Source: Nyssa sinensis
Taxonomy: Eukaryota; Streptophyta; Magnoliopsida; Cornales; Nyssaceae
Direction of reading: 5' to 3'
Length of the DNA: 64,000 bases
Assembly (NCBI GenBank): GCA_008638375.1
Contig: CM018035.1
Span: forward strand, 9,575,577 to 9,639,576
The translations under genes and the position numbers were made by a program. This document shows, piece after piece, positions 10,465-22,179 of the stretch (the stretch's first letter is position 1; every line of letters starts with the position of its first letter). Under the pieces are notes generated by a model. The model ran no database searches and was not told where the DNA came from. It saw only the letters and a list, made by a program, of their open reading frames with translations.

Positions 10465-11600
10465 GGGTGTCAATTTGACTGTAGCGGAAGCTTGTGAAGA
10501 AATAGGACACCGCCTGTTTCTTAAAAAATCATCCGAATCCACGAACAAAGGTAACCCACTCGAATCCACGAGCATAAAGAATAAGATCTCAGAAAGAAAA
10601 TTCTTTATTGAATAAAAGTTAACCTTATAATGAAAGAAAAGCCTTTATATAAACAACAAAACCTAATTCGACTAGGACTAGGAAAACAATAATTAAAATA
10701 AAGAAAAATACGAAAAATTTCAAAAATAGAAATATTATAATTAAAAGCATAAATCAAAAATTCCTAAATTTAAGCAGTTCTTTGTCAAAAGGACAACTTC
10801 AAATGTCAACCGTAACTCTTGAAATTAAGTCGCACATTATTACCATAAATAGTAAAAAATAAGAAAACGCGCTATTGAAGTCCAAGACGAAGGAATTTGC
10901 CCAAAAAACAGGCATAGGTCATCGCAAAGCGATGAGTATTGATTTGCACAACGATTCTAAGCCACCTACCGAATTTTAGGCAATTCTGACAACGTTGACG
11001 TTGCAAGCAATCTCGTGCTAGGAATTTTTCTGCACTAGGAAATCTTCTGCAATCTGTTCTACATCACAATTCGTGTTATCGTGTAGTGTTCCGATCGTAC
11101 CAAAGCATACATATTCGAAAATATGTGTGAACCCAAACCCGACACTATTAACTAATCGTGTCAAGTTTCAAAACCCAAACCCAACCCATTTATTAAACAG
11201 GTTACACGTGTCAACACACTTAACCTGTTTATTTTAATTTTTTTATTTTTTAAATAAAAATTTACCTATATTTTAATATGTATAGATAATTTTCAAGTTT
11301 AGTAACTTTGGATATGAGTCAAATCAAAGTAAAAACCTCTTTTATAAATAAAAAATCTCAAAACCTTGATAAATATTTGATGTGAGATGAATTACCTTAA
11401 CTCATAATATATTTTATAATTAAACGTGTTAAGTCGTGTTAAACGGGTTGACATTAGTAAAATCTAAATCCGACCTGTTTATTAATCGTGTTATACATGC
11501 AACCCGTTTATGACCCAAACACATTTATGCTAAATTCAAATTCGTTAATTTCGTGTCGTATTTGAATCGTGTTGTCATATCGTAAGGGTGGTACCACCAT
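10465..11600. mobile_element. Probable LTR fragment and hAT-like arms, degraded
   Basis: taggggtgtcaatttgact at 10463 and the block 11090-11590 (many forms of aacccaaacccgacac, cgtgttaaacgggttgaca and cgtgttgtcata) resemble the arms of a common plant hAT-type foldback repeat. Between them, 10480-11080 read on the minus strand has a TATA-like tttatataaagg and AATAAAG-like signals, as in an LTR. A 5-bp target duplication could not be found, so the nested insertion is only inferred. Confidence 0.35.
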
Positions 11601-12041
11601 AAGGGTAATTTATATTGGGCTTCCCTTCAAATAAGGAAAGATATATATTTGAGTTTTCTATAGGTTTTCTTTCTCAATGGCACAAAAAACCAATGTAGAG
11701 TCTTGACTTGCTGCACCTTGCACGGTAGTCTGTTTTAGCCATTGCAGTGCTCTGTCCCTTATCTTAATCTTCAGTCTTTTTTTTTTCTTTAACCAAAAGA
11801 TTAAGAAACAAAGAAAATTACAGACAAACACAGTACAATCCACAATATATAAACAATTTGTATTTTCTCCAAATTTACATAGATAATAGCTTTTGAAACT
11901 CTCAAAGTGGGTTGATTGATAACTAACCTGTTAGCGAAAAATGTAATATGATTTGTGGGAAAAAATCTAAGAAAAAAAAGAAGAGAGAGAGAGAGAGAGG
12001 AAAAAAATGAAAAGGTCACTCTATACCCTGTATCAATTTCT

Positions 12042-12624
12042 TTAGGGACACCTTACATTTCTTCCAGGACCTCCATAATAGAAGTAATTTCCCCAAACAT
12101 TATGTGTTCCTGCTTTTATATTGTAACAATTGGGATGATCAGCCAAGAGATGAAGGTTTGATAGAGGAATTAAGCTATTATCCCAATCAACAACTTGTAA
12201 ATTTCGGAAATAAGATGCTTTTCCAAAGCCTTCATCTGCAAAATGACCGCTACCCATTTGCGTCGATGTGTGATGTCCCATTGATCGACTGTTAACTATT
12301 TCTCCTCCGAATTGTATCATGCTTGCATGGCTCCTTAGATGACTGAACAAGAATGAGGGCCAGTAGCCTAATAGTAGTCCTGACCCAAATTCCAGCCACC
12401 AATGTCCATGCTTTGGATCCTAGACAAAAATACATAAATTTGTTTCTGTATGCAGTTTCTTTCAAATGTTAACTAAAAAAATCTTATGTATATGTTTTCA
12501 TTGCTTTGTGGTCTAGCACTCAAGTATATAGAAGAAAATAAAATATCAAAAACTAGATTAAATAAACAGAGAAAATGCAAAAAGAAACATATGCAAGATT
12601 TTATTATTAGTTAAGAATATCTAT

Positions 12625-12659
<35 letters not shown>

Positions 12660-15146
12660 TTAAGAACAGATAAAAAAATAAAAGAAAAGTGATGGGGATA
12701 TTTAGTATTTGGTCAAATTATTAAGGATAATATTCGTGGCATAAGTATTAACTTGACCCAGCTAAATAAAGAATAATAACCAGAAAGAAGATTAGCTAAG
12801 CAAGTGGATGCGGATTTTGAAGGTTTTTTGTCAAAAGAAACAAACTATCAAGTTTGTCAAATAGCTGCAAAAACTAACTTGAAAGCTCTAACTAAGGTGA
12901 AAAGTTTAATTAGGGAGACTTGTTCAAGTGTTTTTGACTCAAACTCACCTTCCAAACCATTATGCCAATATCAAATTGTCTGCCATTGTAAGATGACCTT
13001 GGAGAGATTGCAGCTCCAATGGCAATTTTATTGTTAGTTTGGACAAAGCCTGAACAGAGCAAGTTGTAGCAGCCGGAGGTATGGTATGCATCAGTCTGTC
13101 AAATTAAAGTAATCAATACTTGTTTCTAACTTGATTACATAAATAATCTTTCTGAGGAAATCGGAAATGAAAAGATTTAGTACTACTTACTGTCCAATAA
13201 GTGAAGAACCTAAGATAGTTGTCTCCATACAACAATGGACTAACCTGAAGAAAGATGAGTATAATGGTTCATTAACTACCATGAGGAAGTTAAAACTGTA
13301 TAGACTTTTAGCAATCAAAATGCTACATATATTTTAGTAAAAATAGTTTCAATCCAATTTGGGATTCAGACAGAACAGTTTGTTTCATGATAAGACTTTA
13401 GCAATTACTATGTGTGTGTATAGTGTATTAAGATTGAAACATTAGACAATGATGGACTTGCCTGCCAACCAGCTTCAATTGTATTAAGATCATTGCCAAA
13501 TGAACCAGAGATGACCCATAATTGTGACAGGCTGAATTCATATCGATCAGTTACGCTGGGCGCCCACACGTTTATGCTGGCCTTTGCCCCATAATACTGA
13601 TCTCCATTCACAAATGCAACTGCATGCTGTAATCCAAAAAATTATCACAAAAAGGATAACAAAATACAAAAAGGGATGAAGAAATCTTTAATCATAACAA
13701 AAACATAGTTTTTCACTCTTTCATGGTTTTTCAAGCTTGGTTGGGGCCTTTGATGGTCTGAAGTTAGCATAGATATAGAGAATACAGAGTTTTGATTAAA
13801 ATTTACAAAAGCAATATGAATTAGCAATCGAGAGTGCTCTGTAATGAAAGACCTAACTTATAACAATTAATGCCTTAAAAGTGAATCATCAATTTTCTTT
13901 TCCTCCGGCATATCTTCCCCATAATGCACTGTTTGATTGTGGAGAAAAGGAAGGAAATTAAATTCGCCCTTTTCAATGGAGAACAGCCTTTGTGGTAGAA
14001 TTATGTTGTAGGGTGGAAAAGAAAAGGGGAACGGCAGGAAATAATTTTCATTCCATGAGATAGGTGACATTTTCTTGATTCACCCGAGGGATGAAAAGAA
14101 AATGAGGGGAAAAAAGATTTAAAAAACTTACTAATGGAAAGATTTTTATTTTTTTCAAAAAATGAAATAAATTCATGGATTTTATCTATGTTTGTTTATG
14201 TTTTTGAAAACATATTTTTAAATTTAAAACGCGAGATACGCATTTCACATGTTATTAATTTTATTTTTTTAATTTTTTTTAATTTAGATTATTATATCCA
14301 AATATATTTTCACAATTTTTAAAAAATTAATTACAAAATTTTTAGAAATATTTTTTAAAAAATTATATATGAATCACTATCCAAGCGTAGATGTTCCTCT
14401 CTTCCTTTGACTATATTTTATCATACTAACCTCATGATCAGTGCTCATTGTGTCATGACTAACGCGTCTTCTCAATTTTCTTCCAAATTTTCTGATTGAA
14501 CTGGCTCTAAGAATATCTTTTTCTGTAGTTCTTCTGATTGGAACAGTTCCTTCTGGGCATGACTCGCCAGATTCTGTCCACAGCTGAAAGCTTTCTGTCA
14601 TTGCATCTATGGAGTCATGGCCTTTTGGCCTCTCAGGTGGCTCCTGTATGTTCAAGGAATGAAGTCTTTTAATCTATCCAAAATAAAAAAACTTTATGAG
14701 TAGTTTCAACACATCAACTATTTTCCCCTCAAAAATAAAAATAATAATCGAATTTATTGATGGATATCTTCAGGAAAAATTACATCATGTTTCTTAAGTT
14801 AGCTTTGAAGGGAATCTCTTTTTACAGGTGAAACCTTTTTTTCTTTTGTGGAACCAAACAGAAAATTATGTATAGTACTGTACCAATGGCTTGTGTCCTT
14901 TGAGCTGAGGATGATCAAAAGCTGGCTGAAGATGAGATAGAACACAATCTATCATATCACCATCAGGACTCTGCAAGGAAAAACACAATCACCCACATCA
15001 TATCTCATCAAATCTTAAACCCAAGAAGAAAATATCAAACATCACTCCGGTTTGCCGCTTAGTCCTACTCCAACACATCCACAAGCTAACTGTAATGGCC
15101 TCGTTCCACTGAAGACAGGCAAAGTGGATTCGTCCTCGTACCACAA

Positions 15147-15178
<32 letters not shown>

Positions 15179-15186
15179 CATGGAAG

Positions 15187-15230
<44 letters not shown>

Positions 15231-15447
15231 CCTGAATTGTCTTGACTGCGGGCTTGTTGATCTTCTTCAGATAAGCTTTATGCAACTCTTGGTCTGGCCG
15301 GAAAGTTTGGTTGGCCAAAAGGCGGTGGCCGGTGGCCGACACAGTGGGTAGTGAGAGGACAGCAGGGCCAAGTGAAGAAACAAGAAGAATGAAAGCAGCA
15401 AACTTGAAAATAATTGGAAGTGATTGTTGAGATGTAGAAGAAGCCAT
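12042..15447 (-). CDS. Neprosin-family (DUF239/DUF4409) secreted protein
   Basis: Seven exons on the minus strand give 419 residues with all phases agreeing: 15447-15232, 14970-14884, 14643-14431, 13626-13462, 13244-13191, 13095-12949 and 12419-12042. The N-terminus ([20 protein letters not shown] then [13 protein letters not shown]) is a signal peptide. Next comes an activation-peptide-like region ([17 protein letters not shown], then [20 protein letters not shown]). The C-terminal neprosin domain holds [47 protein letters not shown] and the end [21 protein letters not shown]. Length and exon plan are normal for the family. Neprosins are glutamic peptidases, but many plant members are uncharacterised, so activity here is inferred. 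Introns 1 and 4 use GC donors. The start chosen is the first Met before the signal peptide; an upstream in-frame Met at 15489 is less likely. Confidence 0.9.
12629..12657. repeat. (AT)n microsatellite
   Basis: About 14 AT units, just upstream of the last neprosin exon in gene orientation, inside intron 6. Confidence 0.9.
15191..15227. repeat. (AG)n microsatellite next to a splice donor
   Basis: About 18 AG units on the plus strand. On the coding minus strand this is a CT run starting only four bases after the GC donor of neprosin intron 1. An AT run follows at about 15147-15178. Confidence 0.9.
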
Positions 15448-15799
15448 GGTTCTGGAATATCTTCTTATGGCTGTTTCTTGCGTGAACATGGTTTGTGTTT
15501 TTTTGTATTGGTGTTGTCCTTTACGGAGATCAACAACACAACAAGAAGTTTTGCCTATGGAAACTCAGCATCTCTTAACAAATGCATACAAAACAGAAGA
15601 TATATCTATGAAGGGGAGGAGGCAATATTTCTGTTATCTCAAATGTTACAGGTTTAAACTAATAATACACACTTTCACATATTACATTACTCATTTCTTG
15701 ACCCCAGCCATCTCCAAAACTTGAGAAAGATCCAATACGGACAGGTCAAAGCAAACTACTCTGTGTGTGTGTGTGTCTCTCTGTGTATGTGTGTGAGAT

Positions 15800-16960
15800 G
15801 CAGATTCTAGTGTCTCGGTCTTATGTTCTTAGTGTCTGACACGGACAAGTAGACAACCTTTTGGGCAGATGCAGACAAGCTTATTAAAATAGATCCAGAT
15901 AAGTGGGGTTTTCTTTTCAAAGTTTAACCATAGCCAAGCATTGCAGTACTGTAACGAGTTGTGGTCAAAAAAAAATTGAGGAAAAATGCTATCGATTCTC
16001 GATCTCTTTCATACGTGTAATATACGTCTACGTGCATTGCTCGTCCTGATTTTTCAATCTTTGCAACTGACAGTAAAAATTTATTTTACACACACATGGA
16101 AAGAGAAGTTCCACTTCACTTGTCCATGAACTGAAATATGACTATATGAGCTTTTGAGCTGGATAATAGGAGAAAAGATTCAGTCTTGGTGTAATGCAAA
16201 TGAGTAAACATTGCCTATGATTGAATGACATATTAGTATAATACCCGAGTTATAATACAAATTTTGTTTGTGTCATTCATTTATTTGTCTAAATACATTA
16301 TACCGGGACTAATAATTAATTTTTCGATTAACACACCAATGTTACATCCTTAAATTTATTGTTTAAAGGTAAAATCTTAAATGATCTAAAAGTATTTGTT
16401 GGTTGTGCAACAAATTTATATGAAATAATATAGAACTGGAATAATTTTGTTACATCATTTGATAAATATTTTTGGCTAATTATAAAAATTTCCAATGAAT
16501 AGGGCTAAAGGATGCTAATTTATGATATTCTTTGGTAAGATGGGGAATTACAGTTTCTGGGTTTTCAATTTTGGCTGCTACATGTTAATACTTAATAGTT
16601 TCCAACTTCTAGGTTTTTTTCTTTTTCTTTTGTCTAATGGCTAGGCTATACAATGGGTATTGTCCTCCTTTATTTGTAGACTCACAACTCCTGAAACTCC
16701 AAGCGAAACGGGAGAAATTTTTAAGTGAACAGATGAATGAATCAGGTCAATCAAACTATATCATATATACATATTATCTATTTTTAAAGATACAAAAATA
16801 CCGTTTTGTACCTAGCATAAAATAATTAATCGTTTCACCTAAAAAATTTCTCTAAAGAGCTAGACTTGATTCCAAGTTTATAGTTGACATCTTTCATTTC
16901 TATTTTATTTTTTTATTTTTTTCTGTTTGTGTTAAAAATTCAAATCCTTTCATATTTTAG
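15800..16960. other. Neprosin 5' flank and intergenic DNA
   Basis: This region lies upstream of the minus-strand neprosin gene. A (gt)n run lies at about 15761-15775. No further gene was recognised; open frames here are short and without family resemblance. Confidence 0.5.
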
Positions 16961-16962
16961 TT

Positions 16963-17336
16963 GATTAATACTAGTATCAATTGTAAAATTTCGAGTTTTG
17001 CATTCAGAATGGCTGCCTGTATTGCACGAATTACTCATAGTGCGAAACTCGAACCTTTGTGATTGACACATGCGAGCAATCAAAGAATGATACACAAAAC
17101 TCCGCGACCAACTTAAGCATAACTCATTTTCATTTAGGATAAATTACACAAACTTCTCTTGAGATTTCTGACAATTATTAATACTAATATCAATCGTAAA
17201 GTTTCGAGTTTTGAATTCAGATTGGCCGTGTGTATTACACGAATTATTTAGAGTGTGAAGCTCAAAACTTTACGACTAACACACACAGCCAATCAAAAAG
17301 AGATATTCAAAACTCGGCAACTGATTGAAGCACAAC
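16963..17336. repeat. Tandem pair of repeats with internal inverted repeats
   Basis: Two copies of about 190-215 bp: taatactagtatcaattgta at 16966 and taatactaatatcaatcgta at 17180. Each continues with a fcgagttttg-type word (cgagttttgcattcag / cgagttttgaattcag) and gcacgaatta/acacgaatta. Within copy 2, tcgtaaagtttcgagtttt is inverted downstream as aagctcaaaactttacgac. The attgg..gtgtattacacg wording recalls the Mutator-type MITE at 51924-52096. Confidence 0.6.
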
Positions 17337-17800
17337 TTATTTTAATTTAGGATATACATTTATCTCTCATGAGATTCTGACAATTACATTGATCTCTCTT
17401 AAAGTTTCTGAAATTATACTGACGTTCCTTATTTTATCTAACAATATACAAATACGTTCCTCCAGTCAATTTGTTTATTCAAAATGACATAATTGTCCTT
17501 TCTATTTATTTATTTTTGTATTTTCTTAATTTTGGCCAAATTTTTTTAACATTTTCAAAATTTTTTATATATAAAAATAAATTTAAGATAAATAATTTTT
17601 TATTTTATATAAAAAAAATTTTAAGATTTTTATTAATATCAATTTAAAAAATAAAAAAATAGTTAAAATTTAAAAAAAAACATGAAAAAAAATTCTGTCA
17701 TTTTAAAAAAAATAAATTAAAAAAAATATTTATATACTATCAAATAAAATAAAAATAATTATCAAGATATTAAAAGAAAATGCCTATAATTTATCATTTA
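17337..17800. repeat. AT-rich foldback repeat, copy A
   Basis: The left arm opens with ttaggatatacatttatctc and includes gagattctgacaattaca and gacataattgtcc. A degraded inverted arm follows an A/T-rich centre. It is the same family as 29586-30037. Confidence 0.5.
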
Positions 17801-18660
17801 ATTTACTAAAGAACTCTTATTTTAAGAGTCTTTTATTCTATTTCACACTATTTCATTTTAAGAGTCTCATTTAAAAAATTAACATACTTTTAACATATGA
17901 ATTTTTAAAACTATTCTTTATTACACATAATATAAACATGATTTATAATTAAATGAGAATAATATAAAAAATTTAAATAATTTTAAAAATAATATTTTTT
18001 AAAAATTAAAATTTTTAAATAAAACTTTCATTTTGCGATTCTAGAAAGATTTTTAAAATTGTAGTTAAGAAAAATGATAGTACCATATGCTGATAGGACT
18101 ATGATGTGATATGATTGTCCACTATTTATTACGTTGTACTAATGCTCGGTAAAGTTGTAGTCAAGAAATATGGCACGATTGGCTGATATTGACCCATGGC
18201 TGAACTCAACCATTCTGCCTGTTTTCTACTTCTTTGTGGTCCTTGATTGATTATTTTACTTTTTTGTCCTCAACAAATTATATAATTATCCATTCCATTA
18301 TAAATTTTGGAGGATAAATTATAACTATGCTGAATAATTTTGAATATTTATATTTAATTTAATATTAAAAAAATAAATTTTACTTAAATTAAAAAAATTT
18401 ATAATTAAATTAGTAGGTACATTATATTTAATATATAATTCATTATATGCTGTCACACTACAATTTACTATGTGTTATTAATAAAATATTATCTAATAAA
18501 CAGATGGTATTTTAACACGAGAAGATAAAATCGTGATATTTGAAAGGGTATACTACTTCAGAGTCGTATGCTGCTTTTTTTAACAGTAATTTCTTAAAAA
18601 TTTGAATTTAAACTTTTCTTTTCACAAATAAAATTTTGAATTTAACTTTGACCATACAAT
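17801..18660. other. AT-rich intergenic DNA
   Basis: Long A and T tracts with no open frame resembling a protein, and no RNA gene seen. Confidence 0.5.
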
Positions 18661-18681
18661 CCATGATCGGATCATGGAATC

Positions 18682-18840
18682 AAAGGTTGGAATTGGTTGT
18701 ATGGAATTGAGTTGCAATCACTCTCTAATTTAGCAAATTTAGATCAACTAGGGTGACAATCAGAGATTTGAATTGGCTATGCAGAGTTGAGTTGTAGTTT
18801 CACTCTGATTTAGCAAATTTGGATTAGGTAAGGTGACCCA
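18682..18840. repeat. Two-copy tandem repeat, about 83-bp unit
   Basis: ttggaattggttgtatggaa..tttagcaaatttagatcaac is followed by ttgaattggctatgcagagt..tttagcaaatttggattagg, each ending in ggtgac. Function unknown. Confidence 0.6.
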
Positions 18841-18914
18841 AGAGCTCCATACAAATTTTGAAGTGAGTTCTTCCAAATACTTTATAAAAAAAATCATTTT
18901 AATTTAACAAAAAA

Positions 18915-19115
18915 ATAAATGAGTTACATAAATTATGGGTACTTGTTTTAAGCTTTATTTGGTGGATCTAGGAACCTAATTTAAATTAAACTACTCTGTT
19001 TTGAATATAATAAACTTTGGGTTGACTTAAAAAGTTATTTTAATTTTTAAGAATAATTAAATGAGTTATATAAATGATGGGTAGTTGTTTTGGGTGCTCA
19101 AATCCTATCAAGTGG
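18915..19115. repeat. Degenerate tandem repeat, about 115-bp spacing
   Basis: aatgagttacataaattatg..gggtacttgttttaagc at about 18917 recurs as aatgagttatataaatgatg..ggtagttgttttgggtg at about 19060. Confidence 0.5.
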
Positions 19116-22100
19116 ATTGAGTTTGTCTGTGTGGGTGATTTTTTGAGTATGTATGTATCATATGTGCATAAATACATTTTCTATCAAACATTATTGTTTT
19201 GATGTCATGTCATTGTTATTTGTAAGCGGAAAATTATGGGCCTCTAAAAACAAAGTCATATTCAAATGATGTAAGTGTTCACCTTTCTGTGGAAAAGAAA
19301 AGTTGTGGGGGGCACTGCAGAGGTTCTCTTTATAGTGTTGTAGGCAATGGTGCTTGCCTCTTGCAGGCAGAGGCTCCCCTTTAGCTGCTATTTCTTTATT
19401 TTTATTACCTTTCTTTTCACAAAGATCCACTCACATTTCCAACCAAATCTGCAGCAAAGAGGTGTCACTCTCATTACAAACATTAGGCAAAGAGATTGTC
19501 AGTTACCTTAGTGGAATTGCCCACCTTTTGTAAAGTGTGAGAGAATAGATTCCCACTCACAACCTATACAAAAAAATACATTATAAATGTTTTTTTGAAT
19601 TTAAGTCAGATACATATACAAGTTTGGACTCCTATCTTCTTAAAACTTGTGTTAGTGAGATACAGAGCAAAAATGATAATTATTAGAGATAGAAGTTTAT
19701 ATGTGAAATTAGTATATAAGTTTTATGTGTGGAGCGGAGTTTATAAGGTTTATGTTGCTTAATCTTAGTTATATTATCAGGGACGAATAATAGGTTGGAT
19801 GTGAAGTCCCTGCGTTAGGGTAACGATATATTGAGAATTTCAATGTACTAGGTTAGGATTAAGATTTTAATTGCGAGACAATATAAATATATTTTAACCC
19901 TATTTTTTATATACCGAAGAATATAATTGCTCTCGTAAACGTAAACATATTACAAAACCACGTATTATTTTTTTTCTCTCCCCACTCTTTTCAACAAGGT
20001 TGCACAGATCATTAATTCACAACAATAATAAACTAAACTTGTTCTGCTATTGGTGGAAAAGTTTCCAACCATGCTTGATTCTTGAATTGGACAAATCCAA
20101 AATTAAGAAAAAGAAAAAAGGGACATGACAAGAGTGTTTTCCAACAGAAGCTACTGCAAACTGAGCTAGACGGACCACTACATCTCAGTGTCTAATTTGA
20201 GGGTTGAAGATGATGATGGGTCATCTGTTATGGATATGGAAACCATGTTATGTTATCTTTATGCTATATAATGTCACTCTTTTCATTATCTGTATCTTCA
20301 TGGAAGAAAAACTCAAACCATTGTTTCTTTTTTAAAAACAACACTACTAGTTAAAAACCTTTAAAGGAGAAGAGACTTTGTGGACTAGAAGAAAGTATCA
20401 AATGAGTTTCAGCAATTGACAGAGTGGACACAATTTAGGTACTGTTTGATTAGGATCAGGGGAAAACCACTCAGCTATTCTTTGTTTTAAGATTTGTTGT
20501 GCAACGGAAACGAGTGACGAAATACAGCAATGTAAAAACAAATAAACAAACAAATCAAGATAAATTAAAGATACTAAATATATGTGGTTTGATAATCTGT
20601 CTACGTTCACTAGCGAAGTATAATAAAAGATTCTACTATCAAAGACAAAGAATACTTATAAAAATGTTAAAATCTTCTCACAAATGTCTAAAAACTAGTT
20701 TTGCCGCTCTCTCTCACTCTTCCCCTCGAAAAAATACATTATATAGTGTTTCAAAATCCTAAAATACCAAACAGAAACACTCAGGTATTCTTTGTTTTAA
20801 GATTATTACAAGAAAGAATCAGAAACAAAATAAGTGTTTCAGTTTTGATACACTGCCAACTAATGAAGAACTTGAAATGTGAAAAGAAAAACAGGAGCTT
20901 GAAAAACTGGCCAGCCAATTGAATGCACATCACTGATTACAAGTTTACTGTTATTTATTGTGGTTTGTGTGGAGCTTCTATCCCCAGAAACTATTTTGTG
21001 AAGGGTGCTTGTGTGAGTGTCTATTTCCACTGGTTCTATATCAAATATAAAGTCAAAAAGGCAAAATATTTGTGACTTCCGATGTCAAAAAGCATCTATA
21101 GCAATTCAATCTAACTTGTATAAAAGCCCCCAATTTGAAGTGATTGTGAAAACTTAGTGTAAAATTTGAAGTGAGTGTGAAAACTTAGTGTAATTCGGCT
21201 TCTACTCTGTGATATGCAGGATTAGGTCTCATTTATTTTAAATTTTTATTTATTTATTAAATTAATTATAATTAATAGATTTCAAACAAAATGATATACG
21301 TGTTTAAATAAGAAGTATATATATTAATAGAGAATGAAAATGATATTATTATTATTTTTCAAACATATAACTCTATTAAATTTGTCTAAATTTTTAATGA
21401 GTGGCTAAAAAATATCATTATAAATATTAATTATGTACCATAATTTTTTTTTTATTATTTTGTTTTATATAATCAAGGTGGGGTGTCTTTTTCCCAAATC
21501 CTTAACAAATTAGGAATAGTTCATCCAAACCTGTTTTATTCGAAGCGAGATTTGCGAATTTTTTAACTCATGTATGCCGATCAATCAGACAATCACATTC
21601 ACATTCACAATCACAATCACAATCACACCATATTACAATCTTAATATTACAACATAACCAACCAAATAGTACAATCACAACATCATAACAGAACATTATG
21701 ACATAATATATATAACACACACTAATAGCAACATACTCATATTTTTTGATGGGAGGAGTGAGATTTGAAGTATGAGTCGCCAATTGAGCTGGCCACACTT
21801 GGTTACTATTGCCTCACTTTTTAACATAGACAAAAGCATATTATCAATATTATCCCACTACAACATTTGTCAAAATTTTCTAAAAGGAAGGCAATGTCTT
21901 TCAACACTGAACAGGGAAAAAGAAAAAGAAGCATTATCACATTTTCCGCAATAATAGCTGTGTTACTGATTAAAAGTCAACAGTTGCTAAGTTGATTGTG
22001 ACATTTAATCATTGAATTTGACAACAAGTAAATCTATTTTACATTTCATAAATTACTTCTGAGGATTGCCAAGAGCTTGGTTTCACACTAGGATCAATTT
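19116..22100. other. Gene-poor interval with one dispersed repeat
   Basis: No gene was recognised. Bases 19670-20020 have the look of LTR leader sequence (tgctctcgtaaacgtaaaca, aaaccacgtatt), without a partner LTR. A (cacaat)n-like run lies at about 21588-21630. A dispersed repeat lies at 21237-21480. Confidence 0.4.
21237..21480. repeat. Dispersed AT-rich repeat, copy 1 (pair with 49590-49810)
   Basis: It shares an ordered set of words with 49590-49810: ttaattataattaa, gatattatt, tttttaatgagtgg/tgagtgattaaaaaatatta and ttataaatattaattat. Both copies face the same way. Coding sequence absent. Confidence 0.65.
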
Positions 22101-22179
22101 CTAGCAAACACACTAAATTTAGCAAAATTTGCAGTAATTTGTGTCTCAGTAGTCCACTCTTGAAAGCAAAGAGAGAACA

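Noticed and set aside
10480..11080. Integrated pararetrovirus or complete LTR retrotransposon
   Set aside because: No gag, protease, RT or movement-protein frames lie nearby; only LTR-like signals are present.
15052..15351. Plus-strand frame with a poly-Arg/Glu run
   Set aside because: It is a translation of the AG microsatellite and antisense of neprosin exon 1.
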